Source: an uncultured Eubacteriales bacterium (lineage in GTDB: Bacteria; Bacillota; Clostridia; Lachnospirales; Lachnospiraceae). From it: a DNA stretch of 54,128 nt. Within the stretch, counting starts at the first letter, position 1. Each line of letters begins with the position of its first letter. The translations under genes were made by a program, and so were the position numbers. Shown here one piece after another: positions 35,214 through 44,275 of this stretch. Location of the stretch: positions 1-54,128 of the forward strand of contig OMZX01000011.1 of the NCBI GenBank assembly GCA_900315665.1, given 5' to 3'. Below the pieces are notes generated by a model. It saw nothing but the letters and a program-made list of their open reading frames with translations, was not told the origin of the DNA and ran no database searches.

Positions 35214-36086
35214 ATGGCAGGAATTCTTGACGAGTTCAGACTCGATGGCAAGGTATGTTGGGTAACCGGCGCATCCTACGGCCTCGGCCTCGCATATGCA
35301 AAGGCCTTTCATGAGGCAGGCGCAAAGAAGATCGTATTTAATGATATCAACCAGGACCTCGTAGACAGAGGCCTCGCAGCCTACAAGGAAGCCGGAATCG
35401 ATGCTTACGGTGTTGTATGCGACGTAACAAACGAAGATCAGGTTAACGCTCTTGTAAAGGACGTAGAAGAAAAATTCGGCGGTGTAGATATCCTTGTCAA
35501 CAACGCCGGCATCATCAAGAGAATCCCGATGGTCGAGATGACCAAGGCACAGTGGGATCAGGTCATCAGCGTTGACCTTACAGGCCCGTTCGTATGCTCG
35601 AAGGCAGTTCTTCCCGGCATGATCAAAAAGGGCTATGGCAAGATCATCAACGCCTGCTCCATGATGTCCGAGCTCGGCCGTGAAACCGTATCTGCTTACG
35701 CAGCAGCAAAGGGCGGCCTCAAGATGCTCACCAGAAACATCTGCTCCGAGTACGGCCAGTACAACATCCAGTGCAACGCCATCGGACCAGGCTACATTGC
35801 GACACCGCAGACCGCTCCGCTTCGCGAGAAGCAGCCTGATGGCTCCATGCATCCGTTCGATCGCTTCATCCGTTCGAAGACACCGGCACAGAGATGGGGC
35901 ACTACGAAGGACCTTCAGGGCCTCGCAGTTTTCCTTGCTTCTCCGGCATCTGACTTCATCAACGGCCAGGTTGTATACATCGACGGCGGTATCCTCGCTT
36001 ACATCGGTCAGGATCCGTCCCAGCTCGATGAGTCCAAGTTCAAGGACGTAACCGGCGTTGAAGACGTAAAGGTAAATGACGACTAA
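35214..36086 (+). CDS. Gluconate 5-dehydrogenase-like short-chain dehydrogenase
   Basis: 290 residues. Rossmann-fold NAD(P) enzyme: TGASYGLGLA near 20-29, NNAG at about 94-97, Ser in INACSMMSELG, catalytic SAYAAAKGG (YxxxK), GPGYIATP, and FINGQVVYIDGG at the end. The overall sequence follows the IdnO/gluconate 5-dehydrogenase type, which interconverts gluconate and 5-ketogluconate. The C-terminal 20 residues (IGQDPSQLDESKFKDVTGVE) are an extension. Codon choice is strongly biased towards a small set, as for highly expressed genes. It has its own promoter, operators and a strong terminator, and no other sugar-acid gene lies next to it. Confidence 0.88.
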   Translation: MAGILDEFRLDGKVCWVTGASYGLGLAYAKAFHEAGAKKIVFNDINQDLVDRGLAAYKEAGIDAYGVVCDVTNEDQVNALVKDVEEKFGGVDILVNNAGIIKRIPMVEMTKAQWDQVISVDLTGPFVCSKAVLPGMIKKGYGKIINACSMMSELGRETVSAYAAAKGGLKMLTRNICSEYGQYNIQCNAIGPGYIATPQTAPLREKQPDGSMHPFDRFIRSKTPAQRWGTTKDLQGLAVFLASPASDFINGQVVYIDGGILAYIGQDPSQLDESKFKDVTGVEDVKVNDD

Positions 36087-36106
36087 TATTATTCTCCTAA
36101 ACATGC

Positions 36107-36146
36107 AAAAAGCGCTCTGTCGACGAAAGTCGGCAAGGCGCTTTTT
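36107..36146 (+). terminator. Intrinsic terminator of the SDR gene
   Basis: Stem AAAAAGCGC/GCGCTTTTT with an inner CGAC/GTCG hairpin, then GTTTTTT. Confidence 0.9.
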
Positions 36147-36213
36147 GTTTTTTATATCAATGAAATCACCGCACGTCTGCCGAAGGCAGACGAAGCACTC
36201 ATCCCTACAGGCA

Positions 36214-36296
36214 GGCGGTCGGATCGGGAGGCGGATGGTTGCCGCAGAGCCGTGAGGGGCGCCCTCAGAAACCATCCGCCTCCCGATCCGACCGCC
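36214..36296. repeat. Long-stem palindromic element
   Basis: Perfect 27-bp arms at 36214-36240 and 36270-36296 around a 29-nt loop that carries TGAGGG-GCG-CCCTCA. It sits between the SDR terminator and the mobile region. Confidence 0.9.
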
Positions 36297-36443
36297 GTAC
36301 AAAACCAAAAAACCTGCGGCCGAAAGGCGAACACGCATAAGGACAACAACAAAATACCGCGCAGAGCAAGAGAAGTCCTTCCGGGAATGGTCGGGGGCAT
36401 AAGAAAGTAATATCGTATTTTCTCAGGAACGGCGTGGCTTCGG

Positions 36444-36614
36444 TCACGCCGTTTCCTGTTTCAGCAGTTCTTCCACGGGGATAAAGCCCACAAGGTCATA
36501 GGAAATGCGGATGCCCTGATGCCGCTTGCCGCTGGACTTGTCCGGAGCTTCAATGTATTTTTCAGCGTCGCCGTAGTTGGCGTTTTTAGAGCTGATATGT
36601 TTGAACGTTGCCAA
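36444..36614 (-). pseudogene. In-frame chimera: relaxase start fused to serine-recombinase end
   Basis: 56 residues from a TTG start that overlaps the end of mobC. Residues 1-21 (ATFKHISSKNANYGDAEKYI) match the beginning of the relaxases that follow mobC in clostridial conjugative elements. From about residue 22, EAPDKSSGKRHQGIRISYD continuing LVGFIPVEELLKQETA, the text is the typical C-terminal tail (DUF4368-type) of large serine recombinases. All of the relaxase body and everything between was lost. A 9-bp hairpin AACGGCGTG/CACGCCGTT spans the stop codon and looks like the recombinase terminator. Confidence 0.7.
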
Positions 36615-36987
36615 CGGCTTCACCTACCTTTTCCAGAGCCTCAAACTTCAAAGCGGCGAGATCGGAAGTCGCCGCCCGCACCTCTGCTGCAAGCTGGGGA
36701 TAGGGATTGTGCCAGTCATTGATAGCACGGGCAATCTGATTGAGGTTGCTGCCGATCCTGCCGTATTCGGCGGTCAGCTTCCCAAGTGCGGCAAGCAGCT
36801 CGTCGTTGACCGAGGAAACCGTGACAACGGGACGGATGCTTGCGCCCTGAATGGCTCTGCGGATAAACTCGGACTGACTGATGCCGTAGGGCGCAAGGCG
36901 GGCGGCAAAGTCGGCGTATTCTTCCTCGGTCATGCGGGTCTTGACAACACGGCTGCGGTGCGGCGTGTTGTACTTTTTGCAGGGCAT
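36586..36987 (-). CDS. mobC: MobC-like mobilisation accessory protein
   Basis: 133 residues. Ribbon-helix-helix protein that helps a relaxase at oriT: RVVKTRMTEEEYADFAARLA, YGISQSEFIRRAIQG, then IGSNLNQIARAIN, all typical of MobC/BmgB. RBS AGGAG 10 nt upstream. It appears intact, but its relaxase partner is reduced to the chimera that overlaps its 3' end. Confidence 0.88.
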   Translation of the reverse strand: MPCKKYNTPHRSRVVKTRMTEEEYADFAARLAPYGISQSEFIRRAIQGASIRPVVTVSSVNDELLAALGKLTAEYGRIGSNLNQIARAINDWHNPYPQLAAEVRAATSDLAALKFEALEKVGEAVGNVQTYQL

Positions 36988-37522
36988 GGGCTTCAGCTCC
37001 TTTCACTTATCATCTTTTTTAGGGCATTTTTGCACCCTATTACCGGTTCAAACTCACAAGGGTTTTCCAAAACGGAAAGCCCTTTGCTTTATAACTTCTG
37101 CTTTTTCAGACTGCCTGACGTTCTCGGCACTCGCTTTATGCCCGCAATTTACTGATGCGGCCTTTCATCGGATGGTCTGCGACAGTTGTTATCACGCTCG
37201 GACGATCCCGGATGGGGAGTAGCTGCCCTCTGCTGTCATCGCCCACCGGGAACGACCCGGCTTTCCCGAAGCTGGCGTTGCTCGCTCGCTCCCACACGGG
37301 AGGTCTTGGCGCGTCCTTCGGCTCGGCTATCACAGAGAGCTTGTTGCCTGAAAAAGCTATTCACTTGTCAAGGAACACCGTGCCGCCGGGGTCAAACTGT
37401 TACCGGCTCCGGCGCGGGAAGGCCTTTCCGATTTGGAAGCCCCTCAATTTACAACGGACATTTTTTCTCGAAAACTTGGTACTGCCGGAGAAAAAATTTC
37501 TGAAAACCTCTCCACCTTACTA
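36988..37522. other. Non-coding part of the mobile region, possible oriT
   Basis: Upstream of mobC. An imperfect hairpin AAGGGTTTTCC...GGAAAGCCCTT at 37047-37073 is where an oriT would be expected, but no nick-site motif is evident. The rest has many short open frames, none with a convincing ribosome site. One copy of the TTTACAACGGACA leader repeat is at 37448. Confidence 0.4.
37448..37467. repeat. Leader-type direct repeat, copy 1
   Basis: TTTACAACGGACATTTTTTC, identical to 38751-38770; a variant is at 38463-38481. Confidence 0.85.
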
Positions 37523-37610
37523 GGGTGTATCTGAAAAGTCAAAAATAGCGAAGCGTACAAGAAAAAGACACAAATGGGTGGTAAGACAAAGGCAGAAAGA
37601 AGTGACAAGC

Positions 37611-37991
37611 ATGAAAGCCCGTCGTTATGAACTTACCGATAAGGAATGGGAGCTGGTCCAGCCGCTTATCCCGATCTCACATACCGGCCGTCCGCAGAAG
37701 GATATTCGCGCGCATCTCAATGGCATCCTGTGGCTTGCGCGCAGCGGCGCGCGCTGGAGCGATCTTCCTGCAAGATTCGGTCCGCATCAGACTGTGTACA
37801 GCTGCTTCTGCCGTTGGCGGGATGATGGGACCCTGAAAAAGATCTTCGAGCTCTGCGCGGCCCCGGGCACTGGCACGGAGCTGAGCATGGATTCAACGTC
37901 GATCAAAGCATCTGTGCAGGCAGGTCGTGGAATAAGAAAGCGAGCAAAACTCAGACATCAAGCAGCATCGGCAAAACACGCGGAGGTCTGA
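37611..37991 (+). CDS. IS5-type transposase, first frame
   Basis: 126 residues from MKARRYELTDKEWELVQPLI. Contains the DNA-binding region (DUF4096-like, LARSGARWSDLPARFG, YSCFCRWRDDG) and the first catalytic Asp (ELSMDSTSIKA). The frame ends shortly after; production of full transposase needs a -1 shift into the next frame near the AATAAGAAAG stretch around 37931-37945, as known for IS427-type elements. Confidence 0.88.
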   Translation: MKARRYELTDKEWELVQPLIPISHTGRPQKDIRAHLNGILWLARSGARWSDLPARFGPHQTVYSCFCRWRDDGTLKKIFELCAAPGTGTELSMDSTSIKASVQAGRGIRKRAKLRHQAASAKHAEV

Positions 37992-38395
37992 ACACGAAAA
38001 TTCATGCCATCGTTGGAAAAGACCTGCGGCCTGTGGCTTTTTTGCTGTCTGCCGGAAATGTTGACGATTGCACGGAGGCAGTTCCTCTGCTGAAGTTGCT
38101 TCCGAGTCTGAAGGACTGCGATATTCTTGCCGATAAAGCCTATGGCACAAAAGAAATCCGAACCTATCTGCATGAACAGTCCGCCCGCTATACGATCCTG
38201 CCGAAAGTAAACACAAAGCAGCCGTGGCTGTTTGATAAAGAGACGTATAAACGGCGGAATGTAATAGAGCGTTTCTTCAATCGCCTCAAGGAATTTCGCC
38301 GTGCCGAGACACGCTATGACAAGCGGGATGACTCCTTCCTTGCTTTTGTTATGGTCGCCGCGATCTGCGTCGCTTTCAGCATTTTGCACATCTAA
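37931..38395 (+). CDS. IS5-type transposase, second frame
   Basis: Open frame in the -1 phase relative to the first. Reads SSSIGKTRGGLNTKIHAIVG, then DILADKAYGTKEIR (second catalytic Asp) and NVIERFFNRLKEFRR (catalytic Glu), ending FSILHI. No own ribosome site is apparent, in line with expression by frameshifting. Confidence 0.88.
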   Translation, partial: NKKASKTQTSSSIGKTRGGLNTKIHAIVGKDLRPVAFLLSAGNVDDCTEAVPLLKLLPSLKDCDILADKAYGTKEIRTYLHEQSARYTILPKVNTKQPWLFDKETYKRRNVIERFFNRLKEFRRAETRYDKRDDSFLAFVMVAAICVAFSILHI

Positions 38396-38416
38396 GCGCT
38401 GTTTTCAGATACACCC

Positions 38417-39225
38417 TAAGTGAATCAGCCTCCGGTTTTGTCCCAATGCTTTGCCCTTTCACTTTACAGCGGACAAAAATCTGCCGTTTGTTGAGTATAG
38501 CGGTGAGAAAAATTTCTTCTGTGTTGGCTGCGGGAGCCGGTTTCAGCTCAGGTGATTTTCAAAACCTTGCGCGGCGATAGAGCTTGCAAAGCTCTGTCGC
38601 TGGGCGAGGTTGCCGCAGCCGTCAGGCTGCGTATAACAGGGTTTGGGGAAGGCTACTGCCAACAAGATTCCGATGGGACAGAATGAGCGAAATGCGAAAT
38701 CTGGCACCTCGATAGAATCTTGCTCTCTGCTGCTCCAAACCTCCTTTCACTTTACAACGGACATTTTTTCAGCAAAAAGCAGGTTGTGTATTTGTAAACA
38801 TTTTGTGAACGAACTGCCGCCGCCAGCCGTTTGTCGCCGCAACTCTTTCTGCTTTTACGGTATCGCGGCAGCGATGGGATTGCGACATACCAACGGTAAC
38901 ATTGGCGTTACCATTAGTAAGATTCGACCAGAGTGTTTTTCTTTCTCTCTGCCCTTACTACAATCTCAAAAACGCTTTTTGGCCACTTCTGCAAATAAAG
39001 CGTTTGCGATAAACCGTCCTGTCCGCTTTTCACCACTACTACGGCCTGACTTGGGCGAGTTGGCAAAGCCGGATACAAAAAATTGGACAAGACTTTCGCC
39101 TTGCCCAATCTGCACAAGCAATCTCCTCATCTTTATTCAATCTTAATACGTCACAAATGTCCCTTATCCGCTCTTAAAATCTCCGGCTGTATAATTAACT
39201 ATTGCAGAAATAAGGAGCTGCCTTT
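38417..39225. other. Non-coding stretch of the mobile region
   Basis: Contains leader repeat copies at 38463-38481 and 38751-38770, a hairpin GCGATAGAGCTTGC/GCAAAGCTCTGTCGC at 38571-38597, and a TATAAT at 39190-39195 that may drive the potassium operon. The open frame at 38643-39146 has no ribosome site or protein-like composition and looks non-coding. Confidence 0.45.
38751..38770. repeat. Leader-type direct repeat, copy 3
   Basis: Identical to 37448-37467. On the minus strand it leads into GTGAAAGGAGG, a ribosome-site-like word also seen before mobC, so these may be leaders of deleted minus-strand genes. Confidence 0.85.
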
Positions 39226-40566
39226 ATGCCGGAAGAGATTATTCGTCGAAAGCGCCGTCTTTCGTCTTTTCAAATTATCATATTAGGTTTTGCCGGGGTC
39301 ATTCTGATCGGAGCGCTGCTGCTGATGCTGCCGATCTCCACGACTGGAGGGAATGTAACTCCATTCAATGAAACGCTGTTTACCGCAACCTCTGCCGTCT
39401 GCGTGACAGGGCTTGTGGTGCAGGATACAGGCAGCTACTGGTCAACCTTTGGGCAGGCGGTTATTCTGGCGCTGATCCAAATTGGTGGTCTTGGTGTCGT
39501 AACTGTAGCAGCATCGTTTGCGCTGTTGTCCGGGCGAAGAATCTCTCTGATGCAGCGCAGCACCATGCAGGATGCAATTTCAGCACCAAAGGTCGGTGGA
39601 ATCGTCCGTCTGACACGCTTCATCCTACGAGGAACGTTTCTGATTGAACTGCTGGGCGCACTTGCCATGCTGCCGGTGTTCTGCCGGGACTATGGATGGC
39701 GCGGCGTCTGGATGGCGGTGTTTCATTCCATATCTGCTTTTTGCAACGCCGGGTTTGACATTCTTGGGACAGAAAGCAACCGCTATCCATCTCTTACCGG
39801 CTATGCGGGCAGTCCGGTAATCAATGTCACGATTATGCTGCTGATCGTGGTTGGCGGCATTGGCTTTCTGACATGGGACGATATCTGCGAAAACAAGTGG
39901 CGGTTTCATCGCTACCGAATGCAGAGCAAGGTGATCCTTGTCACGACAGGTCTTTTGATTTTTCTGCCTGCTGTGTTTTTCTTCTTTTCAGACTTTTCTG
40001 CGCTCTCCGCCGGAAACCGGCTGCTGGCATCCTTTTTTCAGTCCGTCACGCCGAGGACAGCGGGCTTCAACACGGTAAATCTATCCGCGATGTCCGGTGC
40101 GTCGCAGGGCGTGATGATCCTTTTGATGCTCATCGGCGGTTCTCCGGGTTCTACAGCAGGCGGCATGAAAACAACGACGCTGGCGGTCTTGATTGCCAAT
40201 GCCACTGCGACCTTCCGCCAGCGCGATAGTGCCCAATTTTTCGGACGCAGAGTCGATTGCAGCTCCGTCAAGACCGCCGCGACCATTCTGACGATGTATC
40301 TGGTGCTGTTCTTTGGCGGTGCGGTCTTTATCAGCGCATACGAGAGTCTTCCGCTGTCTGCCTGCCTGTATGAAACGGCATCGGCGGTCGGGACGGTGGG
40401 ATTGACACTTGGTATTACACCGCAGCTGCGCATTCCATCGCAAATGGTGCTGATCTTGCTCATGTATCTGGGCAGAGTCGGCGGTCTTACCCTCATTTAT
40501 GCGGCACTTTCCAGCAAAAAAGTGGGGAATGCAAGGCTGCCGCAGGAAAAAATAACGATTGGATAA
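39226..40566 (+). CDS. ktrB: TrkH/KtrB potassium channel subunit
   Basis: 446 residues with eight or more membrane segments and the four pore-loop repeats of the Trk/Ktr family, e.g. TATSAVCVTGLVVQD, SISAFCNAGFDILG, SVTPRTAGFNTVN, TASAVGTVGLTLGI. It forms the K+ pathway at the inner membrane and works with the RCK protein encoded next. TTATGCC start with AAGGAG 8 nt upstream. First gene of the cargo operon. Confidence 0.93.
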   Translation: MPEEIIRRKRRLSSFQIIILGFAGVILIGALLLMLPISTTGGNVTPFNETLFTATSAVCVTGLVVQDTGSYWSTFGQAVILALIQIGGLGVVTVAASFALLSGRRISLMQRSTMQDAISAPKVGGIVRLTRFILRGTFLIELLGALAMLPVFCRDYGWRGVWMAVFHSISAFCNAGFDILGTESNRYPSLTGYAGSPVINVTIMLLIVVGGIGFLTWDDICENKWRFHRYRMQSKVILVTTGLLIFLPAVFFFFSDFSALSAGNRLLASFFQSVTPRTAGFNTVNLSAMSGASQGVMILLMLIGGSPGSTAGGMKTTTLAVLIANATATFRQRDSAQFFGRRVDCSSVKTAATILTMYLVLFFGGAVFISAYESLPLSACLYETASAVGTVGLTLGITPQLRIPSQMVLILLMYLGRVGGLTLIYAALSSKKVGNARLPQEKITIG

Positions 40567-40579
40567 GGAACCTTTTCAC

Positions 40580-41227
40580 ATGAAAAACATTCTATTGATT
40601 GGCACAGGCCGCTTCGGACGGCATATCGCAGTACAGCTTTCTCAGCTGGGACATCAGGTCATGGCGGTCGATAAAAACGAGGAACGGATCAATGATGTGC
40701 TTCCATATGTCACCAACGCACAAATTGGCGACAGTACAAACGCAGAGTTTCTTCGCTCTCTTGGCATCGGAAATTTTGACGTCTGCATCGTGACCATCAG
40801 CGGTAATTTTCAGAACTCGCTGGAAACCACCTCGCTGCTGAAGGAACTGGGTGCAAAGTGCGTGGTATCGCGTGCCGAGCGTGATGTGCAGGCAAAGTTT
40901 CTGCTTCGCAACGGTGCAGACCATGTAGTCTACCCGGAAAAACAGGTGGCAAAATGGGCAGCGATCAGATACACTGCCGACCATATTTTCGACTACATAG
41001 AGATCGACGAGCAGCACGCCATTTTTGAGGTGGAAGTGCCGGAAGGCTGGGCCGGGAAAAGCATTGGCGAACTGGATATCCGCAGAAAGTTTGGAATCAA
41101 CATTCTTGGCATCAAGCATTCGGGAAAAACCGACGTATCAATTACGCCGGATACAGTGCTGTCCGGGGAAATAACAATTCTAGCGCTGGGTGAATATAAG
41201 GCGCTGCAAAAGTGTTTCCGGATATGA
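40580..41227 (+). CDS. ktrA: TrkA/KtrA RCK regulatory subunit
   Basis: 215 residues. N-terminal RCK Rossmann domain (ILLIGTGRFGRHIAVQLSQL, AVDKNEERIND, IGDSTNAEFLRSLGI) and C-terminal RCK_C (FEVEVPEGWAGKSIGELDIR). It gates the KtrB pore in response to nucleotides. The ATG at 40580 has AAGGAAC upstream and follows the ktrB stop by 13 bp; translational coupling is likely. Confidence 0.93.
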   Translation: MKNILLIGTGRFGRHIAVQLSQLGHQVMAVDKNEERINDVLPYVTNAQIGDSTNAEFLRSLGIGNFDVCIVTISGNFQNSLETTSLLKELGAKCVVSRAERDVQAKFLLRNGADHVVYPEKQVAKWAAIRYTADHIFDYIEIDEQHAIFEVEVPEGWAGKSIGELDIRRKFGINILGIKHSGKTDVSITPDTVLSGEITILALGEYKALQKCFRI

Positions 41228-41244
41228 ACGGACGGTGAGCGTAT

Positions 41245-41526
41245 GTGGAAGATGTTGTTTTGATCGTTGGAACAGCCATGGTATTTCTGTTTGGCTGGTT
41301 TCTGATGAAACGTCTGGATCAATTTCTGGCGGAAAATCAGAAACGAATCGAGGAAGAGACCGTACAGCAGCAGAAGCCATGCTTGCGTCTGAACGGAGAT
41401 ATTTCTCCTGACGAACTTGAGGAAACGCTTTCCCGGTTTCGCAGCAGTCATGCCCATGTAGAAATCGTGATCTATGATTCAGAGCAAATTTCATTTCCGG
41501 ACAACGAATCCGATTGGATGCAGTAG
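41245..41526 (+). CDS. Small membrane-anchored protein of the potassium operon
   Basis: 93 residues from GTG (MEDVVLIVGTAMVFLFGWFL start), GGTGAG upstream. One N-terminal membrane segment at about 4-22, then a charged cytoplasmic part. Not recognised by itself. Its fixed place between the K+ uptake genes and the kinase suggests an accessory role. It overlaps the longest open frame of the kinase gene. Confidence 0.7.
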   Translation: MEDVVLIVGTAMVFLFGWFLMKRLDQFLAENQKRIEEETVQQQKPCLRLNGDISPDELEETLSRFRSSHAHVEIVIYDSEQISFPDNESDWMQ

Positions 41527-41576
41527 AAACCTTCAATTTTGATGCTATAATATCGTTTAAGAGGGGTGGTGAAAAT

Positions 41577-43559
41577 GTGCAGAACAAAGGAAGCGAACTG
41601 CCAAAAGAGCATATTCTTGTGTGCCTGTCCTCGTCTCCATCCAATGAACGCATTGTACGAATGGCAGGGAAAATGGCACAGGCATTTAGTGGCAGCCTTA
41701 CCGCACTCTACGTGCAGACACCCGGATACGCTGACATGAACGCAGAAGATACCGTTCGCTTGCAGGCAAATATGCGCCTTGCGCAGCAGTTCGGCGCAGA
41801 GATCATCACAACGCATGGAGAAGACGTAGCCACACAGATCGCGGAATATGCGCGGCTCTCCGATGTGACCAAAATCGTGATTGGGCGAAGCGGCGTGCAG
41901 CGGCGGCATTTTTGGAGTGAACCGACGCTGACAGAACGGCTCATTGCGCTTGCACCAGAGGTGGACATTCATATCATTCCGGATGTGGAAGCCTATAAGA
42001 GCTACCGCAGGAAACGGCTGCTTACCATCCGTCCGGCGTTTCCGACCGCATGGGAACTGCTTCTGACCATCGGGATTCTGGCAGCTGCGACGGTCATCGG
42101 ATTGGTCTTTCTGCGGCTCGGCTTTGCAAATGCCAATATCATCATGGTTTACCTGCTGGGGGTGCTTCTGACTTCCGCTTTTACCAGCGGATATACCTGC
42201 GGTGTGCTGTCCGCTTTTTTGAGTGTCATCCTGTTCAATTATTTTCTGACGGAACCCCGGCTGTCTTTGGCAGCCTACGGCAGTAAATACCCAATAACCT
42301 TTGCCGTCATGTTTGCAGCGGCGCTTTTGACCGGTACGCTTGCCGCAAAGCTCAAAGCCCATGCGCAGCTATCCGCGCGGGATGCCTATCGGACAAAACT
42401 CCTTTTTGATATGAACAGGCAGCTTCAAAAGGCGGAAACACCGGATGAGGTCTATCAGATGACCGCGACGCAGATACAGAAGCTCATGCAGCGGGACATT
42501 CTGATTTATCCAGTGCAGAGCGGCGTACTGTCCCAAGGGATCATTTACCCGGCTGACGGAAGCAGACCATACAGCGTCCCAGACACAGACCGGGAGCAGG
42601 ATGTGATTCGCTGGGTCTGGCAGAACCGGAAACGTGCCGGAGCAACGACGCAAAACTTTCCAAAAGCAAAACGGCTGTATCTTGCCATTCGTACCGGGCA
42701 GCAGATTTACGGTGTTGTCGGGATTCCGATGGAGAAGCAAACGCAGCCTGACGCATTTACATCCAGCGTGCTGTTTTCCATTCTCGGCGAGTGCGCTCTG
42801 GCGCTGGAAAGCCTACGCAACGCCGAAGAAAAGGAAAAAGCCGCCGTCCTTGCAAAGAACGAACAGCTTCGTGCAAACCTTCTGCGTTCAATTTCCCATG
42901 ACCTTAGGACCCCGCTGACCTCCATTTCAGGCAACGCGGATACGCTGCTGCACAGCTATAACGTGCTGGATGAACAAACGCGGAAACAGATTTTTACGGA
43001 CATTTATGACGATGCGCAATGGCTGACCGGACTGGTTGAGAACTTGCTTTCCATTACGAAAATCGCGGACGGCAGCGTCAAGCTGCGCCTTTCCGATCAG
43101 ATCGTAGACGATATTGTGTCGGAAGCGCTCCGACATATTGACCGAAGGTCCGCAGAACATCACATCGCAGTGGATTGCGGAGACGTGCCGCTGCTGGTGC
43201 GGGTGGACGCAGGACTCATCGTGCAGGTGCTTATCAATCTGGTGAACAACGCAGTCAAATATACTCCGGCTGGCTCGAACATCCGGATCACGGCAATCCC
43301 GCGAGAAAATATGGCTGAAATATGCGTCAGCGATAACGGTCCCGGTATTCCAGATGAACTGAAGGAACATGTGTTTGAAATGTTCTTTACCGGGGGCAAT
43401 CCGATTGGCGACAGCCGCCGAAGTCTCGGACTTGGACTTACGCTCTGTCAAGCCATTCTCCATGCACATAACGGCGAAATGACATTGAAAGATAATTCGC
43501 CGCATGGCTGCATTTTTTCCTTTACAGTACCGCTCAGTGAGGTGAACCTAAATGAATAA
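41577..43559 (+). CDS. KdpD-like sensor histidine kinase without the KdpD N-domain
   Basis: 660 residues from a GTG with GGGGTGG upstream. Order: universal-stress-protein domain (residues about 12-130, ILVCLSSSPSNERIVR, IVIGRSGVQRRHF), four membrane helices of the DUF4118 type (about 155-255), a GAF-like region, HisKA with the phospho-His in RSISHDLRTPLTS, and HATPase with VNNAVKYTPAGSN, SDNGPGIPDEL, LGLGLTLCQAI. Classical KdpD has an extra N-terminal K+-sensing domain of about 200 residues with a Walker motif; it is absent. Paired with the response regulator that overlaps its end by 8 bp. It likely controls this K+ operon, since kdpFABC is not present. Confidence 0.88.
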   Translation: MQNKGSELPKEHILVCLSSSPSNERIVRMAGKMAQAFSGSLTALYVQTPGYADMNAEDTVRLQANMRLAQQFGAEIITTHGEDVATQIAEYARLSDVTKIVIGRSGVQRRHFWSEPTLTERLIALAPEVDIHIIPDVEAYKSYRRKRLLTIRPAFPTAWELLLTIGILAAATVIGLVFLRLGFANANIIMVYLLGVLLTSAFTSGYTCGVLSAFLSVILFNYFLTEPRLSLAAYGSKYPITFAVMFAAALLTGTLAAKLKAHAQLSARDAYRTKLLFDMNRQLQKAETPDEVYQMTATQIQKLMQRDILIYPVQSGVLSQGIIYPADGSRPYSVPDTDREQDVIRWVWQNRKRAGATTQNFPKAKRLYLAIRTGQQIYGVVGIPMEKQTQPDAFTSSVLFSILGECALALESLRNAEEKEKAAVLAKNEQLRANLLRSISHDLRTPLTSISGNADTLLHSYNVLDEQTRKQIFTDIYDDAQWLTGLVENLLSITKIADGSVKLRLSDQIVDDIVSEALRHIDRRSAEHHIAVDCGDVPLLVRVDAGLIVQVLINLVNNAVKYTPAGSNIRITAIPRENMAEICVSDNGPGIPDELKEHVFEMFFTGGNPIGDSRRSLGLGLTLCQAILHAHNGEMTLKDNSPHGCIFSFTVPLSEVNLNE

Positions 43560-44253
43560 GCCGCTCGTCCTCGTTGTAGAAGATGATACGCCGGTGCGCA
43601 ATCTGATCACAACAACGCTGAAAACCCATGAATACAGGTATCTTTCTGCGCAAAACGGCGCAAGCGCCGTGATGGAGGCGCTGTCCCACAACCCGGACAT
43701 TGTGTTGCTTGATTTGGGACTCCCGGATATGGACGGCGTGGAGATCATCCGGAAAATCCGTTCGTGGTCAAATATGCCGATCATTGTGATCAGCGCCAGA
43801 ACAGAGGATTCTGATAAAATCGTGGCGCTGGATGCCGGGGCGGACGATTATCTCACCAAGCCCTTTTCCGTGGATGAACTGCTGGCGCGGCTGCGAGTGA
43901 CGCAGCGGAGACTGTCGCTGATGAAAACAGACGCAGCGCAGGATTCTCCGATTTTTACGAACGGTGCGCTGAAAATCGACTATGCGGCAGGCTGCGCATA
44001 TCTTGGCGGTGCAGAACTGCACTTGACGCCCATCGAATACAAGCTGTTGTGTCTGCTCTCCAAAAATGTGGGCAAGGTTCTGACCCACACCTACATCACA
44101 CAGCAGATTTGGGGCAGCAGCTGGGAAAACGATATTGCTTCTCTGCGGGTGTTCATGGCGACCCTACGCAAAAAGCTGGAACGCGGAAAAGACGGGCAGC
44201 AATACATACAAACGCACATCGGAATCGGCTATCGGATGCTCCGCGTCGAATAG
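43552..44253 (+). CDS. KdpE-like OmpR-family response regulator
   Basis: 233 residues. Receiver domain with VVEDD, the phospho-Asp in VLLDLGLPDMDG, Thr/Ser region VISA and KPF; C-terminal winged helix (HLTPIEYKLLCLLSKNVGKV, LRVFMATLRKKLE, YIQTHIGIGYRM). Overlaps the kinase gene by 8 bp (translational coupling). It presumably regulates the potassium uptake genes. Confidence 0.92.
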   Translation: MNKPLVLVVEDDTPVRNLITTTLKTHEYRYLSAQNGASAVMEALSHNPDIVLLDLGLPDMDGVEIIRKIRSWSNMPIIVISARTEDSDKIVALDAGADDYLTKPFSVDELLARLRVTQRRLSLMKTDAAQDSPIFTNGALKIDYAAGCAYLGGAELHLTPIEYKLLCLLSKNVGKVLTHTYITQQIWGSSWENDIASLRVFMATLRKKLERGKDGQQYIQTHIGIGYRMLRVE

Positions 44254-44275
44254 CAGGGAGGCTTTCAAAAAATCT

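Larger units (their letters stand above)
37523..38416 (+). mobile_element. IS5-family (IS427-type) insertion sequence
   Basis: Terminal inverted repeats GGGTGTATCTGAAAA at 37523 and its complement ending at 38416, flanked by TA on both sides, consistent with a TA target duplication. It is 894 bp long and contains two overlapping frames with the transposase motifs. It appears intact. Confidence 0.92.

Noticed and set aside
35148..36338. 396-codon open frame antisense to the SDR gene
   Set aside because: It is the antisense of a gene with strong codon bias, has no ribosome site, and shows no family motifs.
38643..39146. 167-codon ORF in the mobile region
   Set aside because: There is no ribosome site, the composition is unlike proteins, and it covers repeats and hairpins.
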